This document shows positions 47,134-57,876 of a stretch of DNA of 64,000 nucleotides, piece by piece. The DNA comes from Nosema muscidifuracis. Its lineage: Eukaryota > Microsporidia > Nosematidae. Position 1 is the first letter of the stretch, and each line of letters opens with the position of its first letter. Under the pieces are notes generated by a model that was not told where the DNA came from, did not search any database, and was given only the letters and a program-made list of their open reading frames with translations. The translations under genes were made by a program, and so were the position numbers. The stretch lies in assembly GCA_028335825.1 (NCBI GenBank), contig JAIOKI010000007.1, forward strand, positions 372,001-436,000, given 5' to 3'.

Positions 47134-49149
47134 TTATTTTTGAATCTTTCTTCTATAATAAATACTCATGATAAATATTCCTAATAATATTATCCCTATA
47201 ATATACACTATAAATATCCCTAGTGCTATAAAATGATTCATTCTATTCATTCCAATATCTTCAAGTACTTCTCTCCCATTTATAAAACAAGATCTTTTAT
47301 TACATTCAAATACTAAATTACTTAAAGAAATCTGTAGACTAAATTCTAAGGCATAATACATAGGAGATAACCAAGTCATCCATCTTGACCATGAAGGAAT
47401 TGTATTTACATTAACAAATATTCCACTAAAAGCTGAACATATAATTAACCCTACTGATCCTAATACGTGAGCAGTCCTTGATGATTTGGATATTATACCT
47501 ACTAGTACAGAATAAGATACAGTAAAATTTAATAAACAAAAATGATTAATTAAAAATAAAACGAACCTGTATAAACTATTATTAATTCTTGTTATCCAGT
47601 ACACTGGTATTATATACAATAAAGTAGATATATATATTATACAAAAACTGTATAAGTAATTAGAAATGTATCCTTCTAAACTATTATACATACCTACTGA
47701 TATCTCCCTACCTATAATAGATTTGTAAGGTACTAAAGATGAATGAACTATGCTCATAGATCTGTCTATAGAATTTAATATAAGAAATCCTAATAATCCT
47801 TTTCGAGTTTGGATATCATCTTGGGAATACCCAATAAAAGGATATACTAAGCAAGAAAGGATAAGAAAAATGGATTTCTGTAATAAAACATTTAAGATTG
47901 ATTCTTTAGATCTGAAGAAGAATAAGAAAAGTCTTTTAAGGAGGATTTTAATCTTTTTCATTGAACATTTATTATATGATTTACTATCATTATTTCTAAT
48001 AATATTATCTTCTTCACTTATAATATCATCTACTTCACTTATAATTTTATCTTTATTTCTAATATTATCTTCTTTTCTAATGTTATCATTATTTTTAATA
48101 TCATCATTTTTAATGTTATCATAATTTCTAATATCATCATTTTTAATTTTATCATCATTTCTAATTTTATCATCATTTCTAATGTTATCATCATTTCTAT
48201 TATAATCTCTTTCACTTATAACATTATCTCTTTGATTTCTACTATAATCACTTCCATTTCTACTATAATCTCTTCCACTTATAATATCTTCTCTTTGATT
48301 TCTACTATAATCTCTTCCATTACTAATATTCTCCATCCATATATCTCTAATATGTGAAATCCTCTGAATACCTTTAATTCTATTACTATCTTTAGTATAA
48401 TCTATATTAAGTATATCTTCAACTACTTCATCAGTATCTCTTCCATCTATATTAAAAAACGATAAATATTCATTATAAGACCCATTAAACATTACTGACT
48501 TATATCCCAGTATATAAATATAATCACATTCTTTTAAAATACGTCTATCTGGATAATTCATAGTGAAAAATACAGTCTTAGATTTCATAGATAATTTTTT
48601 AAGTATTTTTGTTATCTTTTTAATATGATACCTGTCAAGAAAATCAAAAGGTTCATCTAAAAGAATAATTGAAGGATCTTCTGATAATGTAACACCTATA
48701 CTTACTAATTTCTTTTCTCCTTGAGATAAATTAATTAAAAAAGTATCTTTTATATAAGAAATATCTAGAAGATTTATTATAGAAGAAGTTAATATATCTA
48801 ATTCATCATTAGGTTTGTTGATATTAAAAAACTTGACTGATAAGAAGATAGTTTCGTATACAGAAAAAAGTTCATAAAAATTAAACCTATCATCTACCAA
48901 AGATATAGTAGAAAATGAAGATACATTGCATCTATTTTTATAAAAAAAATCACCAGTTATTTTTAATTTTTTGTTTATATTTCCTGATAATATATTCATT
49001 AAAGTAGATTTACCTGTACCGATAGATCCTATAAGAATAGTAAGTCTGCTGTTAGAAGCTTTACCTGATACATTATCTAATATTAAATAATCATTAGAAC
49101 TTTTTATAGTCAAATTGTTCCAGATTAAGTCTAGTTTTATATGTTCCAT
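47134..49149 (-). CDS. ABCG-type half-transporter with repeat-expanded linker
   Basis: 671 residues; the start is set by aatccctcacATG on the minus strand. The nucleotide-binding domain comes first: Walker A GSIGTGKST (41-49), signature LSQGE (141-145), Walker B IILLDEP (161-167) and the switch-like TVFFTMNYPDRR region. About six membrane helices occupy residues 400-670, with the ABCG-type SAFSGIFVNVNTIPSWSRWM and LSPMYYALE segments and a Cys-containing external loop before the last helix. NBD-first order and one of each domain define a half-transporter that dimerises. Residues about 276-390 are a hydrophilic linker of GRDYSRN, then IRNDDKIKNDD repeats, far longer than usual. The substrate cannot be told; microsporidia keep several ABCG half-transporters. 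Confidence 0.9.
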   Translation of the reverse strand: MEHIKLDLIWNNLTIKSSNDYLILDNVSGKASNSRLTILIGSIGTGKSTLMNILSGNINKKLKITGDFFYKNRCNVSSFSTISLVDDRFNFYELFSVYETIFLSVKFFNINKPNDELDILTSSIINLLDISYIKDTFLINLSQGEKKLVSIGVTLSEDPSIILLDEPFDFLDRYHIKKITKILKKLSMKSKTVFFTMNYPDRRILKECDYIYILGYKSVMFNGSYNEYLSFFNIDGRDTDEVVEDILNIDYTKDSNRIKGIQRISHIRDIWMENISNGRDYSRNQREDIISGRDYSRNGSDYSRNQRDNVISERDYNRNDDNIRNDDKIRNDDKIKNDDIRNYDNIKNDDIKNNDNIRKEDNIRNKDKIISEVDDIISEEDNIIRNNDSKSYNKCSMKKIKILLKRLFLFFFRSKESILNVLLQKSIFLILSCLVYPFIGYSQDDIQTRKGLLGFLILNSIDRSMSIVHSSLVPYKSIIGREISVGMYNSLEGYISNYLYSFCIIYISTLLYIIPVYWITRINNSLYRFVLFLINHFCLLNFTVSYSVLVGIISKSSRTAHVLGSVGLIICSAFSGIFVNVNTIPSWSRWMTWLSPMYYALEFSLQISLSNLVFECNKRSCFINGREVLEDIGMNRMNHFIALGIFIVYIIGIILLGIFIMSIYYRRKIQK
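47975..48335 (-). repeat. In-frame repeats coding the ABC transporter linker
   Basis: Short tandem units encode DYSRN-type and then NDDKI/NIRN-type repeats (plus strand: atcatttctaattttatcatc units). Length is likely to vary between isolates. Confidence 0.75.
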
Positions 49150-50333
49150 GTGAGGGATTAAAAATGTTAAATGATTAATTTATTGTTGAGATGTTTGACG
49201 TTTATTAACCTTTTATACGAATTGATAGATGTGATATTATCAAAATTCTTTAAATAAAGAACTTTAAATATATATAACTAATTTTAAATATTTTTTCAGA
49301 TGATCTTAGCTTTTTTATTATTTAATCAGTGAATATTTGCAAATAAAACTTTTAATTTAATAATTGGATATTTTTTATAGATTTTTAATAAAATATTTTT
49401 GATATGAAAACTCCAAAAATATATTTTTTTACTTTTAATGTCAATGTTTAGAAAATTTACGTCATAAAATCTTATTTGTATTATTAATTAAAACTAAGAA
49501 TGATGACTAAAATATTTTATAAACTAAATATACAGAAGGATAAAATAAGATTGATTATGAAACTTAATAATAAGTAATTTACAAGTATATTTATTCTAAC
49601 TAATAAACAGAAGGATAAAATAAGATTGATTATGAAATTTAATAATAAGTAATTTACAAGTATATGTTATAAACTAAATATATAGAAGAATAAAATAAAA
49701 TGATTATGAAATTTAATAATAATTAATTTAAACTGTATATTTTTTTATAAACTAAATATATGTCTGAGCTTTTAAACAATGGAGACTATTTAATTTATAT
49801 TGTATAAAACAAATGTCTTAATTGTAATAAAATTTTTGATCCAAGATAATTTAATTTGACTGAAGTTAGATTATAAAAAGATACTAAGAAGTATAAATAA
49901 AAGAAAAAAATATAAATCATTTAGTCAAGAATATATAGATAAAATATTGAAATCAGGATCAAAAAAATTACAGATGAATAATTAAAATCAAATATATTAA
50001 TCAGATATTTTTATATTAGATGAATTAATAATAAAGAGTTTATTATTGATAATAACCAAAAAGATTTAATAAAAATCTTAGCTAACAATAAATTAGAGAA
50101 GTAAAATTATTGTCCTCGTGGTGAGATGTTTTATATTAATGAAAGATATTGAAGCTTCATAAAATGACTTTAAAAAATTATAATCGAAATTTATCAGTTG
50201 ATTGAGAAGCCTTACAAAGTGAAAATAAATCAGAAGAAAGTGATGATAAATTACACATAGATTTTTTTCTAACTACTTTGAATACATTAATTATAAAATA
50301 ATTGATCAAGCTTAATTAATTTATTTTATATTT
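49150..50333. other. Intergenic with a 75-bp tandem repeat and possible relic coding
   Basis: No intact gene. A three-copy 75-bp repeat is listed separately. From about 49,840 to 50,290 the plus strand has short protein-like stretches (for example around 50,108-50,150, reading C-P-R-G-E-M-F-Y-I-N-E) that could be an old transposase or gene remnant. I could not identify it. Confidence 0.4.
49532..49755. repeat. Tandem repeat, 75-bp unit, three copies
   Basis: Units begin acagaaggataaaataagat at 49,532 and 49,607, and a diverged atagaagaataaaataaaat at 49,682. Each contains gattatgaaatttaataata. Confidence 0.8.
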
Positions 50334-51074
50334 TTAGTTATTTAGTTTATCATACAATAAACTATTATCTTTAGAAATCTCCACCATTTCATTAATAACA
50401 TTTTTATCATTACATACTTCTAAAGTATCAAGATATAAATTATAAGCTATGGAAATAATTTCATCAGGATTTTCATCATCAATTCCAAGAGATTTATTTG
50501 AATCAAATACTTTCTTTATATAATAAACTTCCATTCTAAAAAATTCTACTCTTAATTTCATATACTGATGATTTAACCGTATTCCTTTTAAAAACATAGC
50601 CCTTGAGCTATCAATATCCCCAATTTCAAATAATTTTGATGCACAGAATATCCATAACTCAGAATCCCCAGCATTTTTCAGACAATACGATGCAAATACA
50701 TCTTTCATATCAGCGTACAATTCTTTTTTAATACAATAATCAGCAAACATAACTATAATTTTTTTATCATCAAATCTAAACAAAGCATCTCTATATAATT
50801 TAATAATTCGTTCTGATATTCTCTTATCATAATAACTTGATGAAAGATTTTTCTTTTTAATTCGTTTGTCTCGTATTTTTTCCAATGTAGATTCACTTTC
50901 TATATATCGTATTATATCAAGTAATTTTTTATCAAATCTTTGTAATCTAAATTCATGTTTTTTTCGTGTATTTATTATCTTCTGAAGTTCTGATGAACTG
51001 AATACTCCACGATTCTTGTATTCCTCAAGTTCTGGGATCATACGTTCTAAATTTAACTGAACTAGTTCTGTCAT
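50334..51074 (-). CDS. UTP6: UTP6, U3 snoRNP / small-subunit processome protein (short)
   Basis: 246 residues; the start is set by ttatctacccATG on the minus strand. The N-terminal pattern is that of Utp6: V-Q-x-x-L-E-x-x-x-P-E-L-E-E, then V/L-F-S-x-x-E-L/I-x-x-I-I-x-x-R-x-x-x-E-x-x-L-Q-R, then D-x-I-R-Y-I-x-x-E. HAT-type helical repeats follow (LYRDALFRFDDKKIIVMFADYC; ELWIFCASKLFEIGDIDSSRAMFLKGIRLN; EFFRMEVYYIKK). It should act in the nucleolus in early 18S rRNA maturation. Yeast Utp6 has 440 residues, so the C-terminal HAT repeats are missing here, consistent with microsporidian shortening rather than a visible break. Confidence 0.88.
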   Translation of the reverse strand: MTELVQLNLERMIPELEEYKNRGVFSSSELQKIINTRKKHEFRLQRFDKKLLDIIRYIESESTLEKIRDKRIKKKNLSSSYYDKRISERIIKLYRDALFRFDDKKIIVMFADYCIKKELYADMKDVFASYCLKNAGDSELWIFCASKLFEIGDIDSSRAMFLKGIRLNHQYMKLRVEFFRMEVYYIKKVFDSNKSLGIDDENPDEIISIAYNLYLDTLEVCNDKNVINEMVEISKDNSLLYDKLNN

Positions 51075-51092
51075 GGGTAGATAAAAATCAAT

Positions 51093-51496
51093 GTATTTAA
51101 AAAGTTTGAAATTTTAGATTTATTTTTTTACCCCTAAAAAAGCAATTTTTCGTATTTCCATAAATAGTGAAGTATTCGTTATTTACTTTTGGTTAACCAT
51201 AGTAAGATTTCGTATTTAAAAAGTTTGAAATTTTAGATTTATTTTTTAACCCCTAAAAAAGCAATTTTTCGTATTTCCATAAATAGTGAAGTATTCGTTA
51301 TTTACTTTTGGTTAACCATAGTAAGATTTCGTATTTAAAAAGTTTGAAATTTTAGATTTATTTTTTAACCCCTAAAAAAGCAATTTTTCGTATTTCCATA
51401 AATAGTGAAGTGTTCGTTATTTACTTTTGGTTAACCATAGTAAGATTTTGTATTTAAAAAGTTTGAAATTTAAGATTTATTTTTTAACCCCTAAAA
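51093..51496. repeat. 119-bp tandem repeat, 3.4 copies, each with a C-run start motif
   Basis: Units start gtatttaaaaagtttgaaat at 51,093, 51,212, 51,331 and 51,450 (period 119). Each contains ttaacccctaaaaaagcaat on the plus strand and gttatttacttttggttaac. Copies are nearly identical. The array begins 18 bases upstream of UTP6's start. No ATG frame follows any of the C-runs. Confidence 0.9.
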
Positions 51497-52855
51497 AATA
51501 GATTTTTCATTCTAAGAATAGAAAAGCTTTAGCTAGTAAAAAATAAATTGAGTATAATAAGATTAACTATCTTTATATGAATCCCATTTAATTAATGAAA
51601 CAACAGAATTTTTAAGAAAATATAATCTAACAGTATAAATTATAAAAAAATTTATAACTATCTGTTAAATTTTATCAATAAAATATTAAATATTTATTAT
51701 TGTTCTATTTTTATACTATTTGAATTTATACAAAGCTTTAAGAAATATTAAAGATAAAAATCTACTTATATTTTTCACTAGAGATTTTCATATGCAAGAC
51801 CAACGAAATAAATAATATTTTTATTAATAAATATTAAATAAGACTTTTTATAAAAAATAAAATTTACAAATATCTATTTGATATTCTTGTAAGAAGGAAA
51901 AGCATTTACTTCAAATTTCATATAATATTTTTATATAAAGAAAGTAACATTTATGTAGATTATCACTTTTAATTACATACTGTAATTCTCATATATAAAT
52001 TTTAAGATAATTCTTTATAAATATTTTACTTAAATATTTCATAATTTATGAATTAATCTTCTATTTGAAAAGAATTTTGTTAAAGAATTAATATTTATAC
52101 AAAATATTATAATTCAAAGTTTAATAAAGAATTTATAAGTTAAGAAATTAATTTATTAATACTTCATATGTTATCAACCAATGAATATTTTTAAATTAAA
52201 TTAATAACGATTTTTAATTCTGAAAAGTTGATAAAAAAAGGTATAAAAAGATAAATATATGAATTTAATTTTTATAAGATAATATAAAAAGAAGATGTTT
52301 ATTATTATCAGATTAAGCATATATAAATATATATGATAGGTATTTTGTAAAAATAAGAATACTTTTTTATTTTAGTTAGAATTTTAATCATTAGTTATTT
52401 TTAAGATTAAAACTGGTTCAAAGAGATAGATATAAATTTAAAGGGTAATAGTTCTGTATTTTCTTCTATAATTTGATCAAGGGGATTTATTATATAAGCT
52501 TAATAAAATAAATTTATTATATAAGCTTAATCAAGGGGATTTATAATATAAGCTTAATCAAGGGGATTAATTATATAAGCTTAATAAAATAAATCTTAGT
52601 TAATATAGAATATTTCAGAGAATATTAAATTTATTATATAAGATAATCAATTATATCTTCCTATACAAGATAATCAATTATATTTATTATATAAGATAAG
52701 TAATTATATTTATTATATAAGATAATCAAATAAATTTATTATACAAGATAAATAATTATATTTATTATATAAGATGATCAATTATATTTTCCTATATAAG
52801 ATAATCAAATAAATTTTAATATAAAATATTTCAGAGAATATTTTCTTACCCCATT
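51497..52855. other. Intergenic upstream of RPC1, repeats near the 3' end
   Basis: No gene was seen. From 52,485 to 52,815 there are interleaved repeats of atataagcttaatcaagggg and of ttattatataagataatcaa. An aaatattcagagaatatt-like segment (atatttcagagaatatt) occurs twice, at about 52,608 and 52,827, the second directly before the taccccattATG start of RPC1. Confidence 0.6.
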
Positions 52856-55800
52856 ATGAATAAAGATAAAAATTTAATAAAAAATAAAATCAATAAGATA
52901 TCATTCAGTCTCATGTCATCTTCAGATATAGAAAAATTATCAGTACATACTCTTACTACTAAAGATCTTTATGATGTAGTATCTAAAACACCTATGCCAG
53001 ATGGACCATTAGATAGAAGATTAGGTGTTAGTAATAAAAAAGATATTTGTTTGACTTGTTCAGAAAATATTATAAATTGTGTAGGTCATTTTGGAAATAT
53101 TAAACTTATTCTTCCAGTATTTCATATAGGATTAATTAAACAAACTATTGGTGTTTTATCATGTGTATGTAAATCTTGTGGTAAGATTCTTTTATCAGAT
53201 AAGAAAAAGACTTTTTATAAGGATATGATAAGAAATTCTAAGAATAAAACTGATCTAATATTTATTCATAGAAAGATTATTTTAGAATGTAAAAAATCTT
53301 TAACTTGTCCATCTTGTTATTCTCAAAATGGAATTATAAAAAAAGGACAAGGGTTTAAAATTATGCATGAAATTGAATATTGTGAATTATCTAATTCAGA
53401 AAAAGAAAAATATGCGAATAGTAATGGAGATAAAAAAGATGGAATAAAATATGATTTAGCTGGATTTGATATAGGATTTATAATAGAAAATAAAAGTTTA
53501 ATAAATTCTAAAGTAAGAAGAGATAAAAAGAATATAAATAAGAAAATTGAAGATATAAATCCACAAATAGCTTTAAATATATTTTCTATGATAGATCAAT
53601 CAGATTATGAATTTCTTGGATTAGAAGATTCACCTGAAAAATTTATAATTCAAAATGTTATTGTTCCACCTGCTTGTATAAGACCTAGTGTAGGAATGAT
53701 GGAAAAAGATTCTACTAATGAAGATGATTTGACTATAAAAATATCTGAAATTATTCATACAAATAATTTATTAAAAGAAAGTATAGAAAAAGGTAATCCT
53801 GTTAATATAATTAATGATGATTGGGAACATTTACAATTAAATTGTGCTTTAATGATAAATTCAGATTTACCTCAAATAAATTCTCAATCTCAACCTATTA
53901 AAGGATTAGTACAAAGACTTAAAGGTAAAGGTGGTAGATTTAGATGTAATTTAAGTGGTAAAAGAGTAGATTTTAGTGGTAGAACTGTAATATCACCTAA
54001 TCCAAATTTAAAAATAGATCAAGTAGATGTACCAGAATATATGGCAAAAATTCTTACTATACCAGAAAAAGTAACAAAATTTAATAAAGATAAATTACAG
54101 AAATTAATTAAGAATGGACCTTTAAAATATCCAGGAGCTAATTATATAATAAATAATAAATTTAAAAAATATTTATTATATTCTAATAAAGAAGAAGAAC
54201 TTAATGAAGGAGATATAGTAGAAAGACATATTATGAATGGAGATGTAGTATTATTTAATAGACAACCATCTCTTCATAGAATGAGTATAATGGCACATTT
54301 TGTTAATATACATAAAAATAAGACATTAAGATTTAATGAATGTGTATGTACACCTTATAATGCAGATTTTGATGGAGATGAAATGAATATTCATGTACCA
54401 CAAACAGTAGAAGCTATTTCTGAATGTATAGAATTAATGGGAGTTAAAGAAAATACAGTTACAGCTAGACATGGTGAACCTTTAATAGCAGCCACACAAG
54501 ATTTTATAACAGCTTTATATTTAATAACATCAAAAGATACTTTTTTTGATAGATCAAAATTTGGTCAATTATTAGCTCATTTTTGTGAATCTAGAATAAA
54601 TATTGAACCTGCTATTATTTATCCAGTAGAATTATTTACAGGTAAACAATTAATAGAAGCTATGATTTATGACTCATTAATAGTCAAAAATAATATAACA
54701 AAAATTGTATTAAAATCTAAAAATAGATCTTTTATAGATAAATGGAATGAAAATGATGGATATTTTGTTATAAGAGAAGGAGAATATTTATTTGGTAGAA
54801 TAGATAAGAATATTATAGGAGGAGAATCTAAGAAGAATAGTATTTTATATTTATTATTAAAAATAGAAAAATTATCATCATCTAGAATGATGTTTAATAT
54901 GACAAGAATAGCTTCTAGATATTTAGGAGAAATGGGTTTTAGTATTGGACTTTGTGATGTTCTTCCTGGTTATATATTACAAGATAAAAAAACTAAGGTA
55001 GTTAATGAAGGATATTTAAAATGTAAAGAAATTATTAAAAATATAAAAAATGATCCAAGCATAGATAAAGATACAGCAGAAATGGAAATATCATGTACAT
55101 TAAATAAAATAAGAGAAGAATGTGGATCAATTTGTATAAATGAATTAAGTACATTTAATTCACCAATTATTATGCAAGCTTGTGGATCTAAAGGATCTAA
55201 AATTAATGTATCTCAAATGATAGCTTGTGTAGGACAACAAATTATTTCAGGTAAGCGTATTCCTAATGGAATGTTAGATAGAACTTTACCACATTTTGAA
55301 AAATTTAGTATTACACCAGAATCAAAAGGATTTGTAGAAAATTCTTTTTATACAGGAATGAAACCTCCTGAATTCTTTTTTCATGCAGTTAGTGGTAGAG
55401 AAGGTCTTGTTAATACAGCAGTAAAGACAGCAGAAACAGGATATACACAAAGAAGATTAATGAAAGCTCTTGAAGATTTAAATGTATGTTATGATTATAG
55501 TGTGAGATCATCATTCTCTGAGATTATTCAGTATAAATATGGGGAAGATGGAATTGATCCTATTATTATGGAATGTGATGATTTTGTAGACCTTGGTAAA
55601 ATGTTTAATGAAGTGTATTCACAAATGACAAGATTTTTTAAAGATGGTGGACATTTGAGTAATTTTAAGGAAGGTGAATTTATGATTAATTCTAAAGATG
55701 GTGGACATTTGAGTAATTTTAAAGAAGGTGAATTTATAATTAATTCGCAAGATGGTGAACATTTGAGTAATTATAAAAATGAATTTATCAGTAATTCTAA

Positions 55801-57100
55801 AGAAGGTGGTTATAAGGATGAATTTATCAGTAATTCTAAAGATAGTAATTATAAAGATGGTGGACATTTGACTTTTATTGAAAATATAGTTAAATTTTAT
55901 TTCTCAAAATTTAAGAATGATCTTTTTATTAAAAGATATTGTTCAGATATCCTTAATGAAGATTTTTATAATACTGTAGTAGATTTCTTAAATACAAAAT
56001 ATGATAAGAAAATTTTTAATGGATTAGAATTTATAAGAATATTAAGAATTAGAAAATTCTATGATTTATTTTTTAATATATTAGAATCTAAGATGAAGAA
56101 GAGTATAATAGAACCAGGTACAGCAGTAGGAGCTATAGCAGGTCAGAGTATTGGAGAGCCAGGTACTCAAATGACTTTAAAGACTTTTCATTTTGCAGGA
56201 GTAGCTAGTATGAATATTACATTAGGAGTACCAAGATTAATAGAAATTATTAATGCTGTTACTAATATAAATACACCAATTATAAATGTATCTTTATCTA
56301 AGAATGATCTTCTTAATGCTCAACTTGTAAAAGGAAGGATTCTTAAAATATTTATTAGAGATATTTGTAAGAGTGTAATAGAGACTATTTCTAAAGAATC
56401 TATATTAGTAGATTTTAAATTTGATATTAATTTAATTAATAAATTAAGATTACAGATAGATTTAAAGAGTATAAAAAATAAATTAAATATAACAGAACAG
56501 ATTTCTATAATAGGAGAAGATACCTTACAAATAAATTTTAAGAATGGAATAAATCAAGCACTTTATAATATTCAGAAGATGAAGAAGAAAATAATGAATA
56601 CACAAATAAATGGAATATCTTCAGTAAGTAAAGCTCTTATACATAATGACAAAGGAATTCATAAATTAATAATAGAAGGATTTGGATTAAGAACTATATT
56701 AGGATTAAGAGGAGTAGATTTTACAAATACAATGAGTAATGCAATATTAGAGACACAAGATGTTTTAGGAATAGAAGCAGCAAGATCTCTTATAATTAAT
56801 GAAATTGAGTATGTAGTAGGTAAACATGGTATAAAAATAGATCCAAGACATATTATGCTACTAGCTGATACAATGACATATAAAGGAGAAGTATTAGGAA
56901 TAACAAGATTTGGAATATCTAAGATGTCATGTAGTACTTTAATGTTAGCATCATTTGAACAGACTAGTGATCATTTATTTGAAGCAGCTATTAGAAGTAA
57001 ATCAGATGATGTATGTGGAGTGAGTGAGTCTATAATATTAGGTAAGGCTATAGGGATAGGAACAGGAGGAATAGAATTGTATTGGGATGATAGTAAGTAA
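52856..57100 (+). CDS. RPC1: RNA polymerase III largest subunit (RPC1)
   Basis: 1,414 residues (yeast 1,460); the start is set by cttaccccattATG. In order: the N-terminal I-x-x-I-S-F-x-x-x-S motif, the zinc-binding clamp (CLTC...CVGHFG about 63-80; CKSC about 104 and CPSC), KGGRFRCNLSGKRVDFSGR (zipper/lid), FNRQPSLHR, the catalytic NADFDGDEM (about 501-509, metal-binding Asp triad), the bridge helix GREGLVNTAVKTAETGY (about 847), the trigger loop around GEPGTQMTLKTFHFAG and a compact C-terminus with no heptad CTD. Absence of a CTD, and the N-terminal SVHTL...LYDVVSKTPMPDGPLDRRLG segment, point to Pol III. Residues about 926-1008 are a lineage-specific repeat insert (DGGHLSNFKEGEF units). It makes tRNA, 5S and other small RNAs in the nucleus. 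Confidence 0.95.
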   Translation: MNKDKNLIKNKINKISFSLMSSSDIEKLSVHTLTTKDLYDVVSKTPMPDGPLDRRLGVSNKKDICLTCSENIINCVGHFGNIKLILPVFHIGLIKQTIGVLSCVCKSCGKILLSDKKKTFYKDMIRNSKNKTDLIFIHRKIILECKKSLTCPSCYSQNGIIKKGQGFKIMHEIEYCELSNSEKEKYANSNGDKKDGIKYDLAGFDIGFIIENKSLINSKVRRDKKNINKKIEDINPQIALNIFSMIDQSDYEFLGLEDSPEKFIIQNVIVPPACIRPSVGMMEKDSTNEDDLTIKISEIIHTNNLLKESIEKGNPVNIINDDWEHLQLNCALMINSDLPQINSQSQPIKGLVQRLKGKGGRFRCNLSGKRVDFSGRTVISPNPNLKIDQVDVPEYMAKILTIPEKVTKFNKDKLQKLIKNGPLKYPGANYIINNKFKKYLLYSNKEEELNEGDIVERHIMNGDVVLFNRQPSLHRMSIMAHFVNIHKNKTLRFNECVCTPYNADFDGDEMNIHVPQTVEAISECIELMGVKENTVTARHGEPLIAATQDFITALYLITSKDTFFDRSKFGQLLAHFCESRINIEPAIIYPVELFTGKQLIEAMIYDSLIVKNNITKIVLKSKNRSFIDKWNENDGYFVIREGEYLFGRIDKNIIGGESKKNSILYLLLKIEKLSSSRMMFNMTRIASRYLGEMGFSIGLCDVLPGYILQDKKTKVVNEGYLKCKEIIKNIKNDPSIDKDTAEMEISCTLNKIREECGSICINELSTFNSPIIMQACGSKGSKINVSQMIACVGQQIISGKRIPNGMLDRTLPHFEKFSITPESKGFVENSFYTGMKPPEFFFHAVSGREGLVNTAVKTAETGYTQRRLMKALEDLNVCYDYSVRSSFSEIIQYKYGEDGIDPIIMECDDFVDLGKMFNEVYSQMTRFFKDGGHLSNFKEGEFMINSKDGGHLSNFKEGEFIINSQDGEHLSNYKNEFISNSKEGGYKDEFISNSKDSNYKDGGHLTFIENIVKFYFSKFKNDLFIKRYCSDILNEDFYNTVVDFLNTKYDKKIFNGLEFIRILRIRKFYDLFFNILESKMKKSIIEPGTAVGAIAGQSIGEPGTQMTLKTFHFAGVASMNITLGVPRLIEIINAVTNINTPIINVSLSKNDLLNAQLVKGRILKIFIRDICKSVIETISKESILVDFKFDINLINKLRLQIDLKSIKNKLNITEQISIIGEDTLQINFKNGINQALYNIQKMKKKIMNTQINGISSVSKALIHNDKGIHKLIIEGFGLRTILGLRGVDFTNTMSNAILETQDVLGIEAARSLIINEIEYVVGKHGIKIDPRHIMLLADTMTYKGEVLGITRFGISKMSCSTLMLASFEQTSDHLFEAAIRSKSDDVCGVSESIILGKAIGIGTGGIELYWDDSK
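55636..55875 (+). repeat. In-frame tandem repeats inside RPC1
   Basis: Two nearly identical 57-base units encode DGGHLSNFKEGEF plus MINSK or IINSQ, followed by degraded units (DGEHLSNYKNEFISNSK, EGGYKDEFISNSK and a final DGGHL). All keep the frame. Confidence 0.9.
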
Positions 57101-57876
57101 ATTATATTATTTTTTATAATTAATATCGCTAAGTAAATTATATTATTTTTTATATAAATATTCTTATTTTATTTTTTCTATGTAGATATTTTTATTTTAT
57201 TTTTCTATACAGATATTTTTCTATACAAATATTCTTTTATGTAGATATTTTATATAGTAAACAATAATATTAATATAAACACTTATTGAAAATTATATAT
57301 AACTTTAACTATTATTCTTTTGTATACTTGATAATAATAGACTTAATTTATATTAATACAGTTACTAAAATAAAAATTTGTTAATAATTTGACAGAAAAT
57401 TAATTTAAACAAAATTTTTATAGAAAATATTTATTAGATAAATATAAGACTTATTAATAAATATAATATTTAATATAAAAATTTACTATTTTATAAGACT
57501 TATTAATAAATATAATATTTAATATAAAAATTTACTATTTTATAAAGACTTATTAGATTTTATATAATTTAAAATTGTCATATCAAATTTAAATATTTTT
57601 TAATTAAAAATTAAAAAATTTATGCTATAAAAATCAAAAACAAACAAATGTTAATTAATTACAAACATAATTATTATTTTATAAAAAACATAATACTATA
57701 TAAAATAAATTAAAAAAATGATTATTTACATCATTGTTTACTAAAAATTTGAACAAAAAAAAATTATTGTAGGTTATGTTAATATTATGTACTAAATGAA
57801 TATTTATTGTTAATTTGTTTGTAAAAACAAACAAATTAATTTTAAAGATATTTAAGAAAATCTAGTATCTGGGGTC
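57101..57876. other. Intergenic, AT-rich with a short tandem repeat
   Basis: No gene. A roughly 58-base unit around gacttattaataaatataat and aatataaaaatttactattt is repeated at about 57,440-57,550. The segment ends with tatctggggtcATG. Confidence 0.55.

Noticed and set aside
51093-51496. CRISPR array
   Set aside because: The 119-bp units are contiguous tandem copies without unique spacers, in a eukaryotic context.
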